A stretch of DNA of 64,000 nucleotides from Paenarthrobacter nicotinovorans (GCF_021919345.1 NZ_CP089293.1:1984001-2048000); one strand, 5' to 3'; positions 34,693 to 43,692 are shown, numbered from the stretch's first letter. Numbers and translations are program-made. Notes: generated by a model from the letters alone, not told the origin.

Positions 34693-34717
34693 CGATACGT
34701 ATCGTCGATGCGTATCG
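34693..34717. promoter_or_regulatory. Paired LacI operators upstream of the lacI gene
   Basis: CGATACGTATCG (34693-34704), a perfect palindrome, and CGATGCGTATCG (34706-34717), with the same 13-base spacing as the pair at 33539. They lie 60-84 bases upstream of the lacI start and imply autoregulation. Confidence 0.8.
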
Positions 34718-34773
34718 AAAAAAGTATGACATGCGACACATCATTCCTGCAATGCTTTGGTGCAACCGCGTTG

Positions 34774-35586
34774 TCAGCTCAGGTGGTCAAAGTCACCCCG
34801 CGCCCATGCGGCATGCCGCGCGGCGGAGTTCCGAAGAACAGCTTTTGCGTCGGACCGGATGACGTTGTTGAAGTTGCCGTAGATCCGGTCAAAGGTCAGT
34901 TCGTCCAGCTGGGCGGCGATCCGCAACGCCACAGAACCTGACAGCGGCAAGTGGTTGGGGTAGCTCCGCATGAAGGAAACGGATCGGCGGTCCGGATTGG
35001 GAAAGACACTGTCGCCGGTCAGCAGGACTCCTCGACCTTCGGCCCCGGCTGCCCAGTGCACCACGGCGCTGCCGCGAAAATGGCCTCCGGTTTGGTGGAG
35101 TGTCAGCCCGTCGGCAATGTCGAACGTTCCGGACCAGAAGGAGACCGCGGGATCCTGGCGTCCCAGCCACTCCCTATCCGCTTCTGGCACCAGAACCGGA
35201 ATTCCGCCCAGCCGTTGTGACCATTCCACCTGTACTCCGTACATATGCGGATGGCTGGCCGCGACCGCCAGGACCGGCCCGCGTCCCAGGACCATGTTCA
35301 CCGCGTGGTCGTCCAGGTATCCGGGTGGATCCCACAACAGCGAACCGGCGGGAGTCACGACGAGTTGGGCCGTCTGGCCGATACCGACTTTCGGTTGCGT
35401 TCTGATTCCCATTAGTCCTGGTTCGTTATCTACCAAGACTGCTTGCTGGCCGGCAGTGGCCAGCCCCTCCAGGGAAAGCCACTGCTGTCCGGCTTCGGGC
35501 ACGTATTGCCGTTCGTCGGTGCAGATCGGGCACAGATCGGGTACGGGTTCCTCGCGTTCGACAGCGCACGCTGCGCAGATCAACAT
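34774..35586 (-). CDS. Metallo-beta-lactamase-fold protein with N-terminal zinc ribbon
   Basis: 270 residues. The first 20 or so residues carry CAAC...CPIC, a four-Cys zinc ribbon. The rest is a metallo-beta-lactamase fold, but the usual HxHxDH motif reads SHPHMYGVQ, with Tyr where the metal-ligand Asp is expected. Later motifs are TGGHFRGSAVVHW and LLTGDSVFPNPD. The start is ATG 35586 with GGAGGAG 6 bases before. Divergent from oleA. Function unknown; the changed site may bind one metal or be non-hydrolytic. Confidence 0.82.
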   Translation of the reverse strand: MLICAACAVEREEPVPDLCPICTDERQYVPEAGQQWLSLEGLATAGQQAVLVDNEPGLMGIRTQPKVGIGQTAQLVVTPAGSLLWDPPGYLDDHAVNMVLGRGPVLAVAASHPHMYGVQVEWSQRLGGIPVLVPEADREWLGRQDPAVSFWSGTFDIADGLTLHQTGGHFRGSAVVHWAAGAEGRGVLLTGDSVFPNPDRRSVSFMRSYPNHLPLSGSVALRIAAQLDELTFDRIYGNFNNVIRSDAKAVLRNSAARHAAWARGDFDHLS

Positions 35587-35786
35587 GGCTTCTCCTCCCT
35601 GGGCGTCTGCCCACACTATGCCAGCAGAAAGTCCTCGTGGAAGGGGCGCCGTGGGGATCGTCACGCATGAAAACGGGTGCCAAATATGCGCGACGGGGTT
35701 TTCACCTGCATAGTTAATGTCTTGGGCTTGCATCGATGGGTACAGTCACCGCAAGAATGCAAGACGGAAACGAACAGGGGCTCGAC

Positions 35787-36809
35787 TTGGCAGGGAATGC
35801 AACCTTCCGGCACAGCAATACCGCATTGCTCTCGGTGAGCAGTGTTGAAGCTCCCAGAATTGTGAGTTCGACGGATTTCGACCATAGGTTGGCTGCCACG
35901 CTGAAACGGCTGAAGTTTCCGCCGCGGTTGCTTGAGCGCGTGGCCGGAGTGACGCATCGAAGGTGGTGGGCAGCCGGTACGTCCTTCGACGATGCAGCAG
36001 TGGATGCCGGGGCAAAAGCCTTGGCCGAGGCCGGCGTCGAAGCTTCCGAAGTCGGCCTGCTCATCAACACCTCGGTGACAAGGCGCAACCTGGAACCCTC
36101 TGTTGCCGTGAAGATCCACCACGAGCTGGGCCTGCCGTCGTCGGCCATGAACTTTGACCTGGCCAATGCCTGCCTGGGTTTCGTGAACGGCTTGATCCTT
36201 GCGGCCAACATGATCGACTCCGGCCAGATTAAGTACGCCGTGATCGTCAATGGTGAAGATGCCCAAAGTACCCAGGAAGCTACCTTGGCACGCCTGCAGC
36301 GGCCGGAGACCACCCGGGACGATTTCAACCGCGAATTCGCCACCCTGACACTGGGATCCGGCGCCGCCGCCGCTGTCCTCGGCCCCGCGAACGAGCACCC
36401 GGGTGCGCATCGGCTGGTGGGCGGAGTGATGAGGGCCGGCACCGAACACCACGAATTGTGTGTGGGCGGCATTGACGGCATGAGCACCGATACGAAGGGC
36501 CTGCTTGACGGCGGCCTTCAACTGGTGGTGGATGCCTGGCACGAGGCCATGCCCGACTGGGACTGGGCTGCCATGGACCGCTACGTGACCCATCAGGTCA
36601 GCAATGCCTATACGCAGGCCATCATCAATGCCATTGATCTCGACCCGGACAAAGTCCCCATCACCTTCCCGCACTGGGGCAACGTTGGCCCTGCCTCCCT
36701 CCCCATGACCCTCGCTGCTGAGGCCCAGTCGCTGAATTCCGGTGACCGGATCTTGTGCATGGGTGTGGGTTCCGGCCTCAATGCGGGGATGGTGGAGATC
36801 GTTTGGTAG
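35787..36809 (+). CDS. oleA: OleA, acyl-CoA head-to-head condensing enzyme
   Basis: 340 residues, thiolase superfamily (FabH-like). It joins two fatty acyl-CoAs to a 2-alkyl-3-ketoacid, the first step of long-chain olefin synthesis. Catalytic residues are Cys in NACLGFVNG (about 129), His in THQVSNAY (about 269) and Asn in WGNVGPASLP (about 299). The start is uncertain: TTG 35787 (AGGGG 6 bases before, family N-terminus AGNATFRHSNTALLS) is preferred; ATG 35757 and 35736 in the same frame have no ribosome site. Its stop overlaps the oleBC start, giving coupling. Confidence 0.93.
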   Translation: MAGNATFRHSNTALLSVSSVEAPRIVSSTDFDHRLAATLKRLKFPPRLLERVAGVTHRRWWAAGTSFDDAAVDAGAKALAEAGVEASEVGLLINTSVTRRNLEPSVAVKIHHELGLPSSAMNFDLANACLGFVNGLILAANMIDSGQIKYAVIVNGEDAQSTQEATLARLQRPETTRDDFNREFATLTLGSGAAAAVLGPANEHPGAHRLVGGVMRAGTEHHELCVGGIDGMSTDTKGLLDGGLQLVVDAWHEAMPDWDWAAMDRYVTHQVSNAYTQAIINAIDLDPDKVPITFPHWGNVGPASLPMTLAAEAQSLNSGDRILCMGVGSGLNAGMVEIVW

Positions 36810-39499
36810 CCACCAGCTGGCCAGGCGTGGATCCTGCATGGTCCCGGTCGATCGACGTCATGTCAACGTCGGCAGTGGATGCTCCCGGCACCACGCGGCG
36901 CTGGCACATTCTGGACAACGGTGCCCAGCTTGCCAGACGGGGACTGACCCCCATTGGCACGCTGCTGTGCGTTCATGGCAACCCAACCTGGTCCTATTTG
37001 TGGCGGACTCTGTTGTCTGCCGGATCCAACCCGGCCCATCCGTGGCGGGTAGTGGCTGTTGATCAACTGGACATGGGGTTTTCCGAGCGAACCGGCACCT
37101 TCCGCCGCTTGCAGGACCGGATCAACGATCTTGGCGATTTGAGCGATGCCTTGGAGCTCCAAGGACCGGTCACGACAGTAGGTCACGACTGGGGTGGAGT
37201 GATCAGCCTCGGCTGGGCGCTGGCGCACCAGGAACAGCTGGCCGGCGTGGTCCTGACGAATACCGCGGTCCATCAGCCGTCCGGTTCGCCCATCCCGCCG
37301 GCACTTCGCCTCGCTTTGCACCCTGCGGTGCACCGTTGGGGAACCACGACATCGGACGCCTTTTTGCGTGTCACCCATTCCCTCGCGCACCCACCACTGG
37401 CTGCCGATATTCGCAAGGCCTACATGGCGCCCTATCGTGGCGTGCAACGACGGGCCGGGGTAGGTAACTTCGTAGCCGACATCCCGGTAGATGCAACGCA
37501 CCCCAGTTTCCCGGCTCTGCAGAGTATCGCGGAGGGCCTCCGTGGCCTGAAGGTCCCGGCGCTCATGATGTGGGGCCCAAGGGATCCCATCTTCTCCGAC
37601 AGGTACCTCAAGGACCTCATCGACCGGCTCGCGCACGCGGATGTGCACCGCTTTGAAGGTGCCGGCCACCTGGTGGCCGAGGATCGGGACATTGCGTCAC
37701 CACTCTTTCAGTGGCTCGCCGGGAATGCACCGACCCCTTCCAGCCAACAGGCCCTTTCCAGCCACTCAAGCCTGCCCGACCCAGGCCAGCAAAGTGCCGA
37801 GGGGAACGGCCCGCCCCGGTTCCGTCCGTTCTGGGATTCTGTTGACGTGTTGGCAACGGGAACGGCCAGTGCAGAAACTGCTGTGGCCGAAATGGGTCCG
37901 GACGGCACTGTCAGCCGCTCGCTGACATGGCACCAGCTGCACCGGAACATCCTGGACCTCGAGGCAGGACTGCGGGACATGGGCGTCGGTAAGGGAAGTC
38001 GCGTGAGCCTGATGGTCCCTCCCGGTGTGGATCTCACGGTCACCCTGTATGCCTGTTTGCGCCTCGGCGCCGTGGTAGTGGTTGCTGATGCGGGTCTGGG
38101 AACCAAAGGCCTGAGCCGGGCGGTGAAGGGTGCAACCGCGGACTTCATCGTCGGTATCGACAAGGCCCTGCTCGCGGCATCGCTGCTCGGGTGGCCCGGA
38201 CGGCGGATCAGCGTGCGTGACCTGCCGGCCGTGCGGCGTCGTACCTTCGGGGTGGAAACCTCACTGGACGCCCTAATGCGGCGGGGAGCCGCGAGACCGG
38301 CAGCACAATCACCGGAATCAAGCGATCCCGATGCGCCGGCCGCAGTGCTTTTCACCTCCGGTTCCACCGGCCCCGCGAAAGGGGTCCTCTACACGCACCG
38401 CCAATTGACGGCAATGCGGGATACCGTAGCCGGGACGTTCGGCATCAAGGAAGGGTCCCGGCTCGTTGCGGGGTTCGCACCGTTTGCCCTCTTGGGCCCG
38501 GCGCTTGGCGCGGTTTCCGTCACTCCGGACATGGATGTTACGGCCCCCCGGACCCTGACGGCGCGGGCCTTGGCTGATGCTGTGACTGCCATCGACGCTA
38601 CGGTGGTCTTCGCCGCGCCTGCGGCCCTCCACAATGTCGTGGCCACCGGCGACGCCTTGGACGAAACAGGGCGTGCGGCGTTGGGCCGTGTCAGCATGCT
38701 CTTGTCCGCCGGGGCGCCGGTGCCCGAACCATTGCTTGTTGACGTGCAGAAGATCCTGCCGGGAGCGTCGTTGCACACCCCCTATGGCATGACGGAGGCA
38801 CTCCCGGTCACGGACATCAGCCTCGAGGAAATCCAGGCGGCAGAAGCGGAAGCGGCAGCCGGATCTGTTCCCGGTGCCGGGAACGGCGTGTGCGTCGGAA
38901 CGCCGGTGCAGGGTGCCCGCTTGGCGATCATCCCCTTGGAAGCGGACGGTACGGCGTCCGGGTCGGTTCCCGTCACAAGCCCGGGCGTAACCGGCGAAAT
39001 CCTGGTGAGCGCGCCGCATGTCAAGGAAGCCTATGACAGGCTTTGGCTCACCCAGCAGGTGAGCGTCAATCCTGCTGGATGGCACCGCACCGGTGACGTA
39101 GGCCATTTCGACGCCGTTGGGCGGCTTTGGGTGGAAGGCCGCCTCGCCCACGTCGTGACCGCGCCCGGCGCTGTGGTGACACCGGTGGGCGCTGAGCAAG
39201 CCATTGAACGGTTGGATAGCATCCGCCTGGCTGCGATCGTGGGAGTGGGGCCGGTCGGCACCCAGGCTGTTGCCGCCGTCGTCGAAACTGTCCCGCCTGT
39301 CCGCAAAGCGGGTCCGGCCACGCCGCAGCTTGCCGGCCACGTCAGGCGCGCGGCGCATGATGCCGGCGTCCAGGTGTCGGCCGTCCTGGCGGTACCTGCC
39401 CAGCCGACCGATATCCGGCACAACGCGAAGATCGACAGGGCCCGCTTGGCCCGATGGGCTTCGCGCGTCCTGGCCGGCGGCCGTCCGGGAACGCCATGA
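36803..39499 (+). CDS. oleBC: OleBC fusion: beta-lactone decarboxylase and beta-lactone synthetase
   Basis: 898 residues in two parts. OleB (about 1-305) is an alpha/beta hydrolase of the haloalkane dehalogenase type: HGNPTWSY (His58 region), nucleophile Asp129 in GHDWGGV and His289 in GAGHLVAED. A Ser/Gln-rich linker (about 306-345) leads to OleC (about 346-898), an AMP-ligase relative with FTSGSTGPAKGVLYTH and YGMTEALPV and GDVGHFDAVGRLW. OleC closes the beta-hydroxyacid to a beta-lactone and OleB removes CO2 to the cis-alkene. The fusion is a feature of actinobacteria such as Micrococcus and Arthrobacter. TTG 36803 with GGTGGAG ahead overlaps the oleA stop. Confidence 0.93.
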   Translation: MVATSWPGVDPAWSRSIDVMSTSAVDAPGTTRRWHILDNGAQLARRGLTPIGTLLCVHGNPTWSYLWRTLLSAGSNPAHPWRVVAVDQLDMGFSERTGTFRRLQDRINDLGDLSDALELQGPVTTVGHDWGGVISLGWALAHQEQLAGVVLTNTAVHQPSGSPIPPALRLALHPAVHRWGTTTSDAFLRVTHSLAHPPLAADIRKAYMAPYRGVQRRAGVGNFVADIPVDATHPSFPALQSIAEGLRGLKVPALMMWGPRDPIFSDRYLKDLIDRLAHADVHRFEGAGHLVAEDRDIASPLFQWLAGNAPTPSSQQALSSHSSLPDPGQQSAEGNGPPRFRPFWDSVDVLATGTASAETAVAEMGPDGTVSRSLTWHQLHRNILDLEAGLRDMGVGKGSRVSLMVPPGVDLTVTLYACLRLGAVVVVADAGLGTKGLSRAVKGATADFIVGIDKALLAASLLGWPGRRISVRDLPAVRRRTFGVETSLDALMRRGAARPAAQSPESSDPDAPAAVLFTSGSTGPAKGVLYTHRQLTAMRDTVAGTFGIKEGSRLVAGFAPFALLGPALGAVSVTPDMDVTAPRTLTARALADAVTAIDATVVFAAPAALHNVVATGDALDETGRAALGRVSMLLSAGAPVPEPLLVDVQKILPGASLHTPYGMTEALPVTDISLEEIQAAEAEAAAGSVPGAGNGVCVGTPVQGARLAIIPLEADGTASGSVPVTSPGVTGEILVSAPHVKEAYDRLWLTQQVSVNPAGWHRTGDVGHFDAVGRLWVEGRLAHVVTAPGAVVTPVGAEQAIERLDSIRLAAIVGVGPVGTQAVAAVVETVPPVRKAGPATPQLAGHVRRAAHDAGVQVSAVLAVPAQPTDIRHNAKIDRARLARWASRVLAGGRPGTP

Positions 39500-40521
39500 G
39501 GGTCCTTGTCACCGGTGCCAGCGGGCTGCTCGGGGGCGAAGTGGCCCGCTTGCTGGTCCGGCAGGGCCATGACGTGACCACCTTCCAGAGACGGCCTTCC
39601 GGAGTTGTCGGCGCTGCGGATGTTTGCGGATCTGTGACGGATGGATCCGCCGTCATGCGCGCCGTGGACGGCACGGAAGGGATCATCCACCTGGCTGCCA
39701 AGGTCTCGTTCGCCGGCCGTGCCGAGGACTTCCATGCCATCAACGTCGAAGGAACCCAGCGTCTGATTGACGCCGCGCGCGCGGCCGGAGTGGGGGACAC
39801 CGTGTTTGTCTCTTCTCCATCGGTGGCGAACTCCGGGCAGGCGATCGCCGGTCTCGGTGCCGAACCGGCTGACCCCCAGGGCGCCCACGGTCACTACTCA
39901 CGCACCAAGGCGGAAGCAGAGCTGCTGGCCCTGGCCGCGGATTCTCCGGGCTTCCGGGTTGCCGCCGTCCGGCCACACATTGTGTGGGGTCCCGGCGATA
40001 CGCAGCTGGTGGAGCGCGTCCTGGCGCGGGCCAATAGCAACCGCTTGCCCCTCCTGGATGCCGGTGCAGCCCTCATCGACACTACCTACGTGGACAATGC
40101 TGCGTCTGCGATTGTTGCCGCCCTGCACCGGATGGATGCTGTTCATGGCAGGGCCGTGGTGGTCAGCAACGGTGAGCCGCGACCCATCGGCGAGCTGCTG
40201 GCAGGGATCTGTGCTGCGGGTGGCGTGCAGGCGCCGTCGTGGACAGTACCGGGTGTTGCAGCGAGGGCGGCAGGAGTCGTGGTTGAGAAACTGTGGACCT
40301 GGGCAGCCCGTGAGGAGGAACCTCCCATGACCAGGTTCCTTGCCGAGCAGCTTTCAACAGCCCACTGGTTTGACCAGCGTGAAACCCGCCGGCTCCTCGA
40401 TTGGTCGCCGGAGGTGTCCCTCGACGAGGGGTTGGCCAGGCTTGCGGAGTATTACGGGCAGGGAAGGGGCGGGGCTGCGAGCAGGGCAGCTGCGGGAGCG
40501 CCGCCTTGGACAGGACGCTGA
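39496..40521 (+). CDS. oleD: OleD, 2-alkyl-3-ketoacid reductase
   Basis: 341 residues, extended short-chain dehydrogenase. Glycine motif VTGASGLLGGEVA (about 5-17) and active-site YSRTKAEAE (Tyr and Lys, about 132-136), with VRPHIVWGPGD. It reduces the OleA product to the beta-hydroxyacid using NADPH. The ATG overlaps the oleBC stop by 4 bases (ATGA), completing oleA-oleBC-oleD as one transcript. Confidence 0.93.
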   Translation: MRVLVTGASGLLGGEVARLLVRQGHDVTTFQRRPSGVVGAADVCGSVTDGSAVMRAVDGTEGIIHLAAKVSFAGRAEDFHAINVEGTQRLIDAARAAGVGDTVFVSSPSVANSGQAIAGLGAEPADPQGAHGHYSRTKAEAELLALAADSPGFRVAAVRPHIVWGPGDTQLVERVLARANSNRLPLLDAGAALIDTTYVDNAASAIVAALHRMDAVHGRAVVVSNGEPRPIGELLAGICAAGGVQAPSWTVPGVAARAAGVVVEKLWTWAAREEEPPMTRFLAEQLSTAHWFDQRETRRLLDWSPEVSLDEGLARLAEYYGQGRGGAASRAAAGAPPWTGR

Positions 40522-40542
40522 ACCTCTACCGAAAGGGCTGAC

Positions 40543-40749
40543 ATGGCACTGAAAGCTGGAACCCACGTTGAGTGGAACACTCCCCAGGGCAAGACACACG
40601 GCAAAATCATTGAAAAGAAAACCAGCGACTTCCAGTTGGACGGCAACACCCACCGCGCCAGCGAAGACGAGCCGCAATACGTGGTGGAATCGGACAAAAC
40701 CGGAGCGCGGGCGGCCCATAAGGGTTCCGCGCTCACCGAGGTGAAATAG
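40543..40749 (+). CDS. DUF2945 (hypervirulence-associated TUDOR-like) protein
   Basis: 68 residues. The sequence pattern GTHVEWNTPQGKTHGKIIEKK, then RASEDEPQYVVESDKTG and KGSALTEV is that of DUF2945/HVA1 small TUDOR-like domains. GAAAGG lies before the ATG. It follows oleD by 21 bases, perhaps by readthrough, and is convergent with the antiporter gene 8 bases away. Function unknown. Confidence 0.85.
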   Translation: MALKAGTHVEWNTPQGKTHGKIIEKKTSDFQLDGNTHRASEDEPQYVVESDKTGARAAHKGSALTEVK

Positions 40750-40757
40750 CCCGACGG

Positions 40758-41963
40758 TCAGGGTTTCTCTTTCTCCGGGGCCGGCCGTGGCAATGAGGTG
40801 CCCTGAAGCTGGCGAAGAGCCAGCAACGGAAACAGCAGGACGGAGAGCATTCCTGCGCCGACCAACGCTGATGCGATGCCACTGGAGATCAGCTCGTGAT
40901 CCCTGCCAATGGCCGTGACAGCCACGATGACCGGCAAACCCGTGGCACCAAAAAGAACGATCGCGCGCTTCGCGGCCGCCGTGGCGCCCACCGGCGCTGC
41001 CAGCACGCAGGGCAATCCACGGACCAGGAGGAGCAAGCCGAGAAACAACGGAACCATCGCCAAGGCCAGGGGACTCGACGTCAAGGAAGCCAGCTCGAAG
41101 TCAATGCCCGTGTCGATAAAGAAGACCGGGACCAGGAACCCGAAGGCGATCGCGTCGACTTTCCTCTCGATGACGGTCCGCTCCGCCTCCGGCGCCCGGG
41201 CGATGGCAACTTTCCACAGCACCCCCGCCGCGAAAGCCCCCAGCAACATGTCAAGACCCAGCAGCGTACTTAGGACCACCAGCAAGCTGAGGATAAGCAT
41301 GATGGACCGTACGGCGAACTGTCCGCTGGTGTGGAGTGTCCGGGTGATGTGCGAATGGAACAGTACGTGCCGTGAGCGCGAGGCCAGGAATACCGCTGCT
41401 GCCGTCAGGAGAACGAATCCAAGAAGCACTGCGGATGCTGCTCCCAGCTGCCTGCCGCTGAAGAAGAGCGAGATGGCGACCAGAGGGCCAAACTCGCCCA
41501 CGGCCCCCAAAGCGGTGACGGCGATGCCAGTCGGCGTCTTCGCCTGGCCGGCGTCCCGCAGGATGGGCAGCAGGGTGCCCAACGCGGTGGAACAGAGCGC
41601 GACGCCGATAATCACCGCCGGCTCGGCTGCGGACGTCAGAGCAAAGCCGGCAGCCACACCGGCCGCCAGGGAGATGACCCAGCCGGCGGAAGCCCGGCCA
41701 AGGGGACGGCCGCGTATCGCCCTGAAGTCGATTTCGTTGCCGGCGACGAAGAACAGCATGGCCAGCCCGAAGTCGGCCAAGGTATCAGTGAACTGGGTGG
41801 ACTGGACCCAACCCAGCAGGCTGGGCCCGAGGAGCATGCCAAGGACGATCTCGAAAACCACGATTGGCACTTTCACCGCGCGCTCCACGAAGCGTGCGGC
41901 GAGGGGTGCTGCGACGGCCATGGCCGCGATGAGGACCAGGGACACGGACAAGCTTTGCATCAC
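40758..41963 (-). CDS. Cation:proton antiporter (CPA2 type)
   Basis: 401 residues with 11-12 hydrophobic helices. It resembles KefB/GerN-like monovalent cation/proton antiporters: IVVFEIVLGMLLGPSLLG, FFVAGNEIDFRAIRG (Asn/Glu in place of the ND pair), IVVTALGAVGEF-like TALGAVGEFGPLVAIS and FFIDTGIDFELASL. It has no TrkA-N or TrkA-C domain. It probably moves K+ or Na+ against H+ for pH or osmotic balance. The start is GTG 41963 or ATG 41960, with AGGGA before them. Confidence 0.88.
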   Translation of the reverse strand: MMQSLSVSLVLIAAMAVAAPLAARFVERAVKVPIVVFEIVLGMLLGPSLLGWVQSTQFTDTLADFGLAMLFFVAGNEIDFRAIRGRPLGRASAGWVISLAAGVAAGFALTSAAEPAVIIGVALCSTALGTLLPILRDAGQAKTPTGIAVTALGAVGEFGPLVAISLFFSGRQLGAASAVLLGFVLLTAAAVFLASRSRHVLFHSHITRTLHTSGQFAVRSIMLILSLLVVLSTLLGLDMLLGAFAAGVLWKVAIARAPEAERTVIERKVDAIAFGFLVPVFFIDTGIDFELASLTSSPLALAMVPLFLGLLLLVRGLPCVLAAPVGATAAAKRAIVLFGATGLPVIVAVTAIGRDHELISSGIASALVGAGMLSVLLFPLLALRQLQGTSLPRPAPEKEKP

Positions 41964-42037
41964 GGGTCCCTTCGATTTCCGGACCGCTTCGGGTGATGTT
42001 GGCGCACAGCTCTACTCCCACCGTGGGACGTGGCGTG

Positions 42038-43276
42038 TCAGGGTTTTCCGGGCCATTCCCGGCCGGCCCAGGGGTCGTAATCGGCAATAAGCTCCTGCTG
42101 TGGGGGGCGGTCCGGTTCCGGAACGTGCTGCAGGTTGACCCGGACCCGGTACCACAGGGAGCTCGATCCGCGCATGCCGTCGATCAGAACGTCTGCCGGA
42201 TGCAGTTTGGGAACGACGCCTTCGTGAAGTTCCTTCCATTGCTCGAGGGCCTTAAGCGCTTCAGGCTTGGTCTTGGTCCGCGCTACCTCGATCAGAGGCA
42301 TTGAGGATGTCCGTCGGCCGGAACCATCACCGGCACGCGGTGCCTTCTCAGCCGGGCCGAGTTCTGCGGCCAAGGCAAGCAGCCCGTCCAGCGAGCCGGC
42401 CGCGTCATCGATTCCGGAATGCGGATCACCTATCGCGGCGAATCGTTCCGGAACAGTTAGTACCGTGAACTGTTCCGGGCGCGCGGAGCGGACTTCATCC
42501 CAGGTGAGCGGCATGGAGACCCGGGCGTCGGGCCGCGACCGAATGGAGTAGGCGGATGCCACCGTGCGGTCCTTGGCATTTTGGTTGAAGTCCACGAAGA
42601 CGCTCTCACCCCGTTCTTCCTTCCACCACCTTGCGGTGGCGAGCCCTGGCGCCCGGTTCTCCACCTCGCGTGCGAGGGTCTCGGCGGCCAACCGAACGTC
42701 CCTGAAGGTCCATCGGGGCGCAATCCGGACCAGGATGTGAAGTCCGCGTGAACCGCTTGTCTTGGGCCAGCCAACCAGCCCGACATCGCCGAGCACCTCA
42801 CGCGCAACATACGCGGTGTCCACTATCTGCGACCAGTCCACCCCAGGCATGGGGTCGAGATCGACACGGAGTTCGTCGGGGTGTTCCAGGTCTTCTGCCC
42901 TGACCGGGTGCGGGTTGAGGTCCAGGCACCCCAGGTTGACCACCCACGCCAGGCCCGCGGCATCACGTATGACGGTCTCCTCCGCAGACGTCCCGGATGA
43001 ATAGTGCAGCGTTGCAGTGTCGATGAAGCCGGGGTGGTTTTCCGGGACCCGTTTTTGGAAGAAAGGCTCCTCGTCAATGCCTTTTGGGAAGCGCTTCAGC
43101 ACCATCGGCCTGCCGGCGGCCCCTCGGAGTGCACCTTCGGCAACGCCCAGGTAATAGCGGACAAGATCGAGCTTGCTCAACCCTGGCTCGCGAAAGACCA
43201 CTTTGTCCGGGTTGGAGATACGGACTTCGGCGCCGCCAATGTCGAGTATCTCCGCCGGTGTCTTGGAGGGGCTCAT
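42038..43276 (-). CDS. LigD-type primase/polymerase domain protein (NHEJ-like)
   Basis: 412 residues. The LigD polymerase (eukaryotic-type AEP) domain covers about 1-300: ISNPDKVVFREPGLSKLDLVRYY, RVPENHPGF, catalytic RVDLDP (Asp139, Asp141), and VFVDFNQNAKDRTVASAYSIR with the third acidic residue. It lacks the ligase and phosphoesterase domains of full LigD. A C-terminal extension of about 110 residues (with KELHEGVVPKLHPADVLIDGM and LWYRVRVNLQHVPEP) is of unknown role. It likely fills gaps with ribonucleotides in end joining. A TAGCGT box 6 bases before the ATG suggests a leaderless transcript. Confidence 0.9.
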   Translation of the reverse strand: MSPSKTPAEILDIGGAEVRISNPDKVVFREPGLSKLDLVRYYLGVAEGALRGAAGRPMVLKRFPKGIDEEPFFQKRVPENHPGFIDTATLHYSSGTSAEETVIRDAAGLAWVVNLGCLDLNPHPVRAEDLEHPDELRVDLDPMPGVDWSQIVDTAYVAREVLGDVGLVGWPKTSGSRGLHILVRIAPRWTFRDVRLAAETLAREVENRAPGLATARWWKEERGESVFVDFNQNAKDRTVASAYSIRSRPDARVSMPLTWDEVRSARPEQFTVLTVPERFAAIGDPHSGIDDAAGSLDGLLALAAELGPAEKAPRAGDGSGRRTSSMPLIEVARTKTKPEALKALEQWKELHEGVVPKLHPADVLIDGMRGSSSLWYRVRVNLQHVPEPDRPPQQELIADYDPWAGREWPGKP

Positions 43277-43288
43277 GCGGTCACGCTA
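43277..43288 (-). promoter_or_regulatory. Leaderless-type -10 box before the LigD-type gene
   Basis: On the minus strand TAGCGT (43288-43283), 6 bases, ATG at 43276; no Shine-Dalgarno sequence. Confidence 0.5.
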
Positions 43289-43442
43289 GCAATGAACATC
43301 GGATCCAACCAGAGCGCGGGGAAGGAAAAATCGAAACCTTGGCTGTCTGCTGCGTAGGGATAATCCGCGGACTGGCTTTAAAAATATAAGTAGGTATGGT
43401 GTTGTCATAAGCAAAGAACAAGGAGATGGAAAGGAGATGGAA

Positions 43443-43577
43443 ATGTCCGGTAAATCACCCAATGGTGCAAAAATAAAAAAGCAGGGCAAGACCATTCTGG
43501 AAAAGCGTGCGGAAAAGCGGGCAAAGGCTGAAACAAGCGACACCGTCTTTTCCAAGCCCAGGAAAAACCAACGATAA
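43443..43577 (+). CDS. Small basic protein, 44 residues
   Basis: ATG 43443 opens a 44-codon frame beginning MSGKSPNGAKIKKQGK and ending KPRKNQR. It is highly basic (Lys/Arg rich), with a helix of alternating charged residues (KTILEKRAEKRAKAE). Two copies of AAGGAGATGG stand directly before the start (43430-43440 region), the second at a good distance from it. The local DNA is A-rich compared with neighbours. I do not recognise the family; nucleic-acid or ribosome binding is plausible from charge alone. Too short for most gene finders. Confidence 0.65.
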   Translation: MSGKSPNGAKIKKQGKTILEKRAEKRAKAETSDTVFSKPRKNQR

Positions 43578-43692
43578 GCCGTGCCGAGGCCGCCCACAAT
43601 GGCGTGGGGCCTCGGCAGTTAGCAGGTGGCACCAACCCTCGGCGGGCTTCATAGAGAACAGTTACTGTCGCTTGGAATTGAGAGTTGCAGCA

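Noticed and set aside
36755..36802. Upstream ATG 36755 as oleBC start
   Set aside because: It would overlap oleA by 55 bases and has no ribosome site, while TTG 36803 has GGTGGAG upstream and the expected N-terminus.
38318..39421. Long antisense frame across the OleC part
   Set aside because: It is the mirror of the third-position bias of oleBC; sequence is Arg/His/Gly rich with no recognisable domain.
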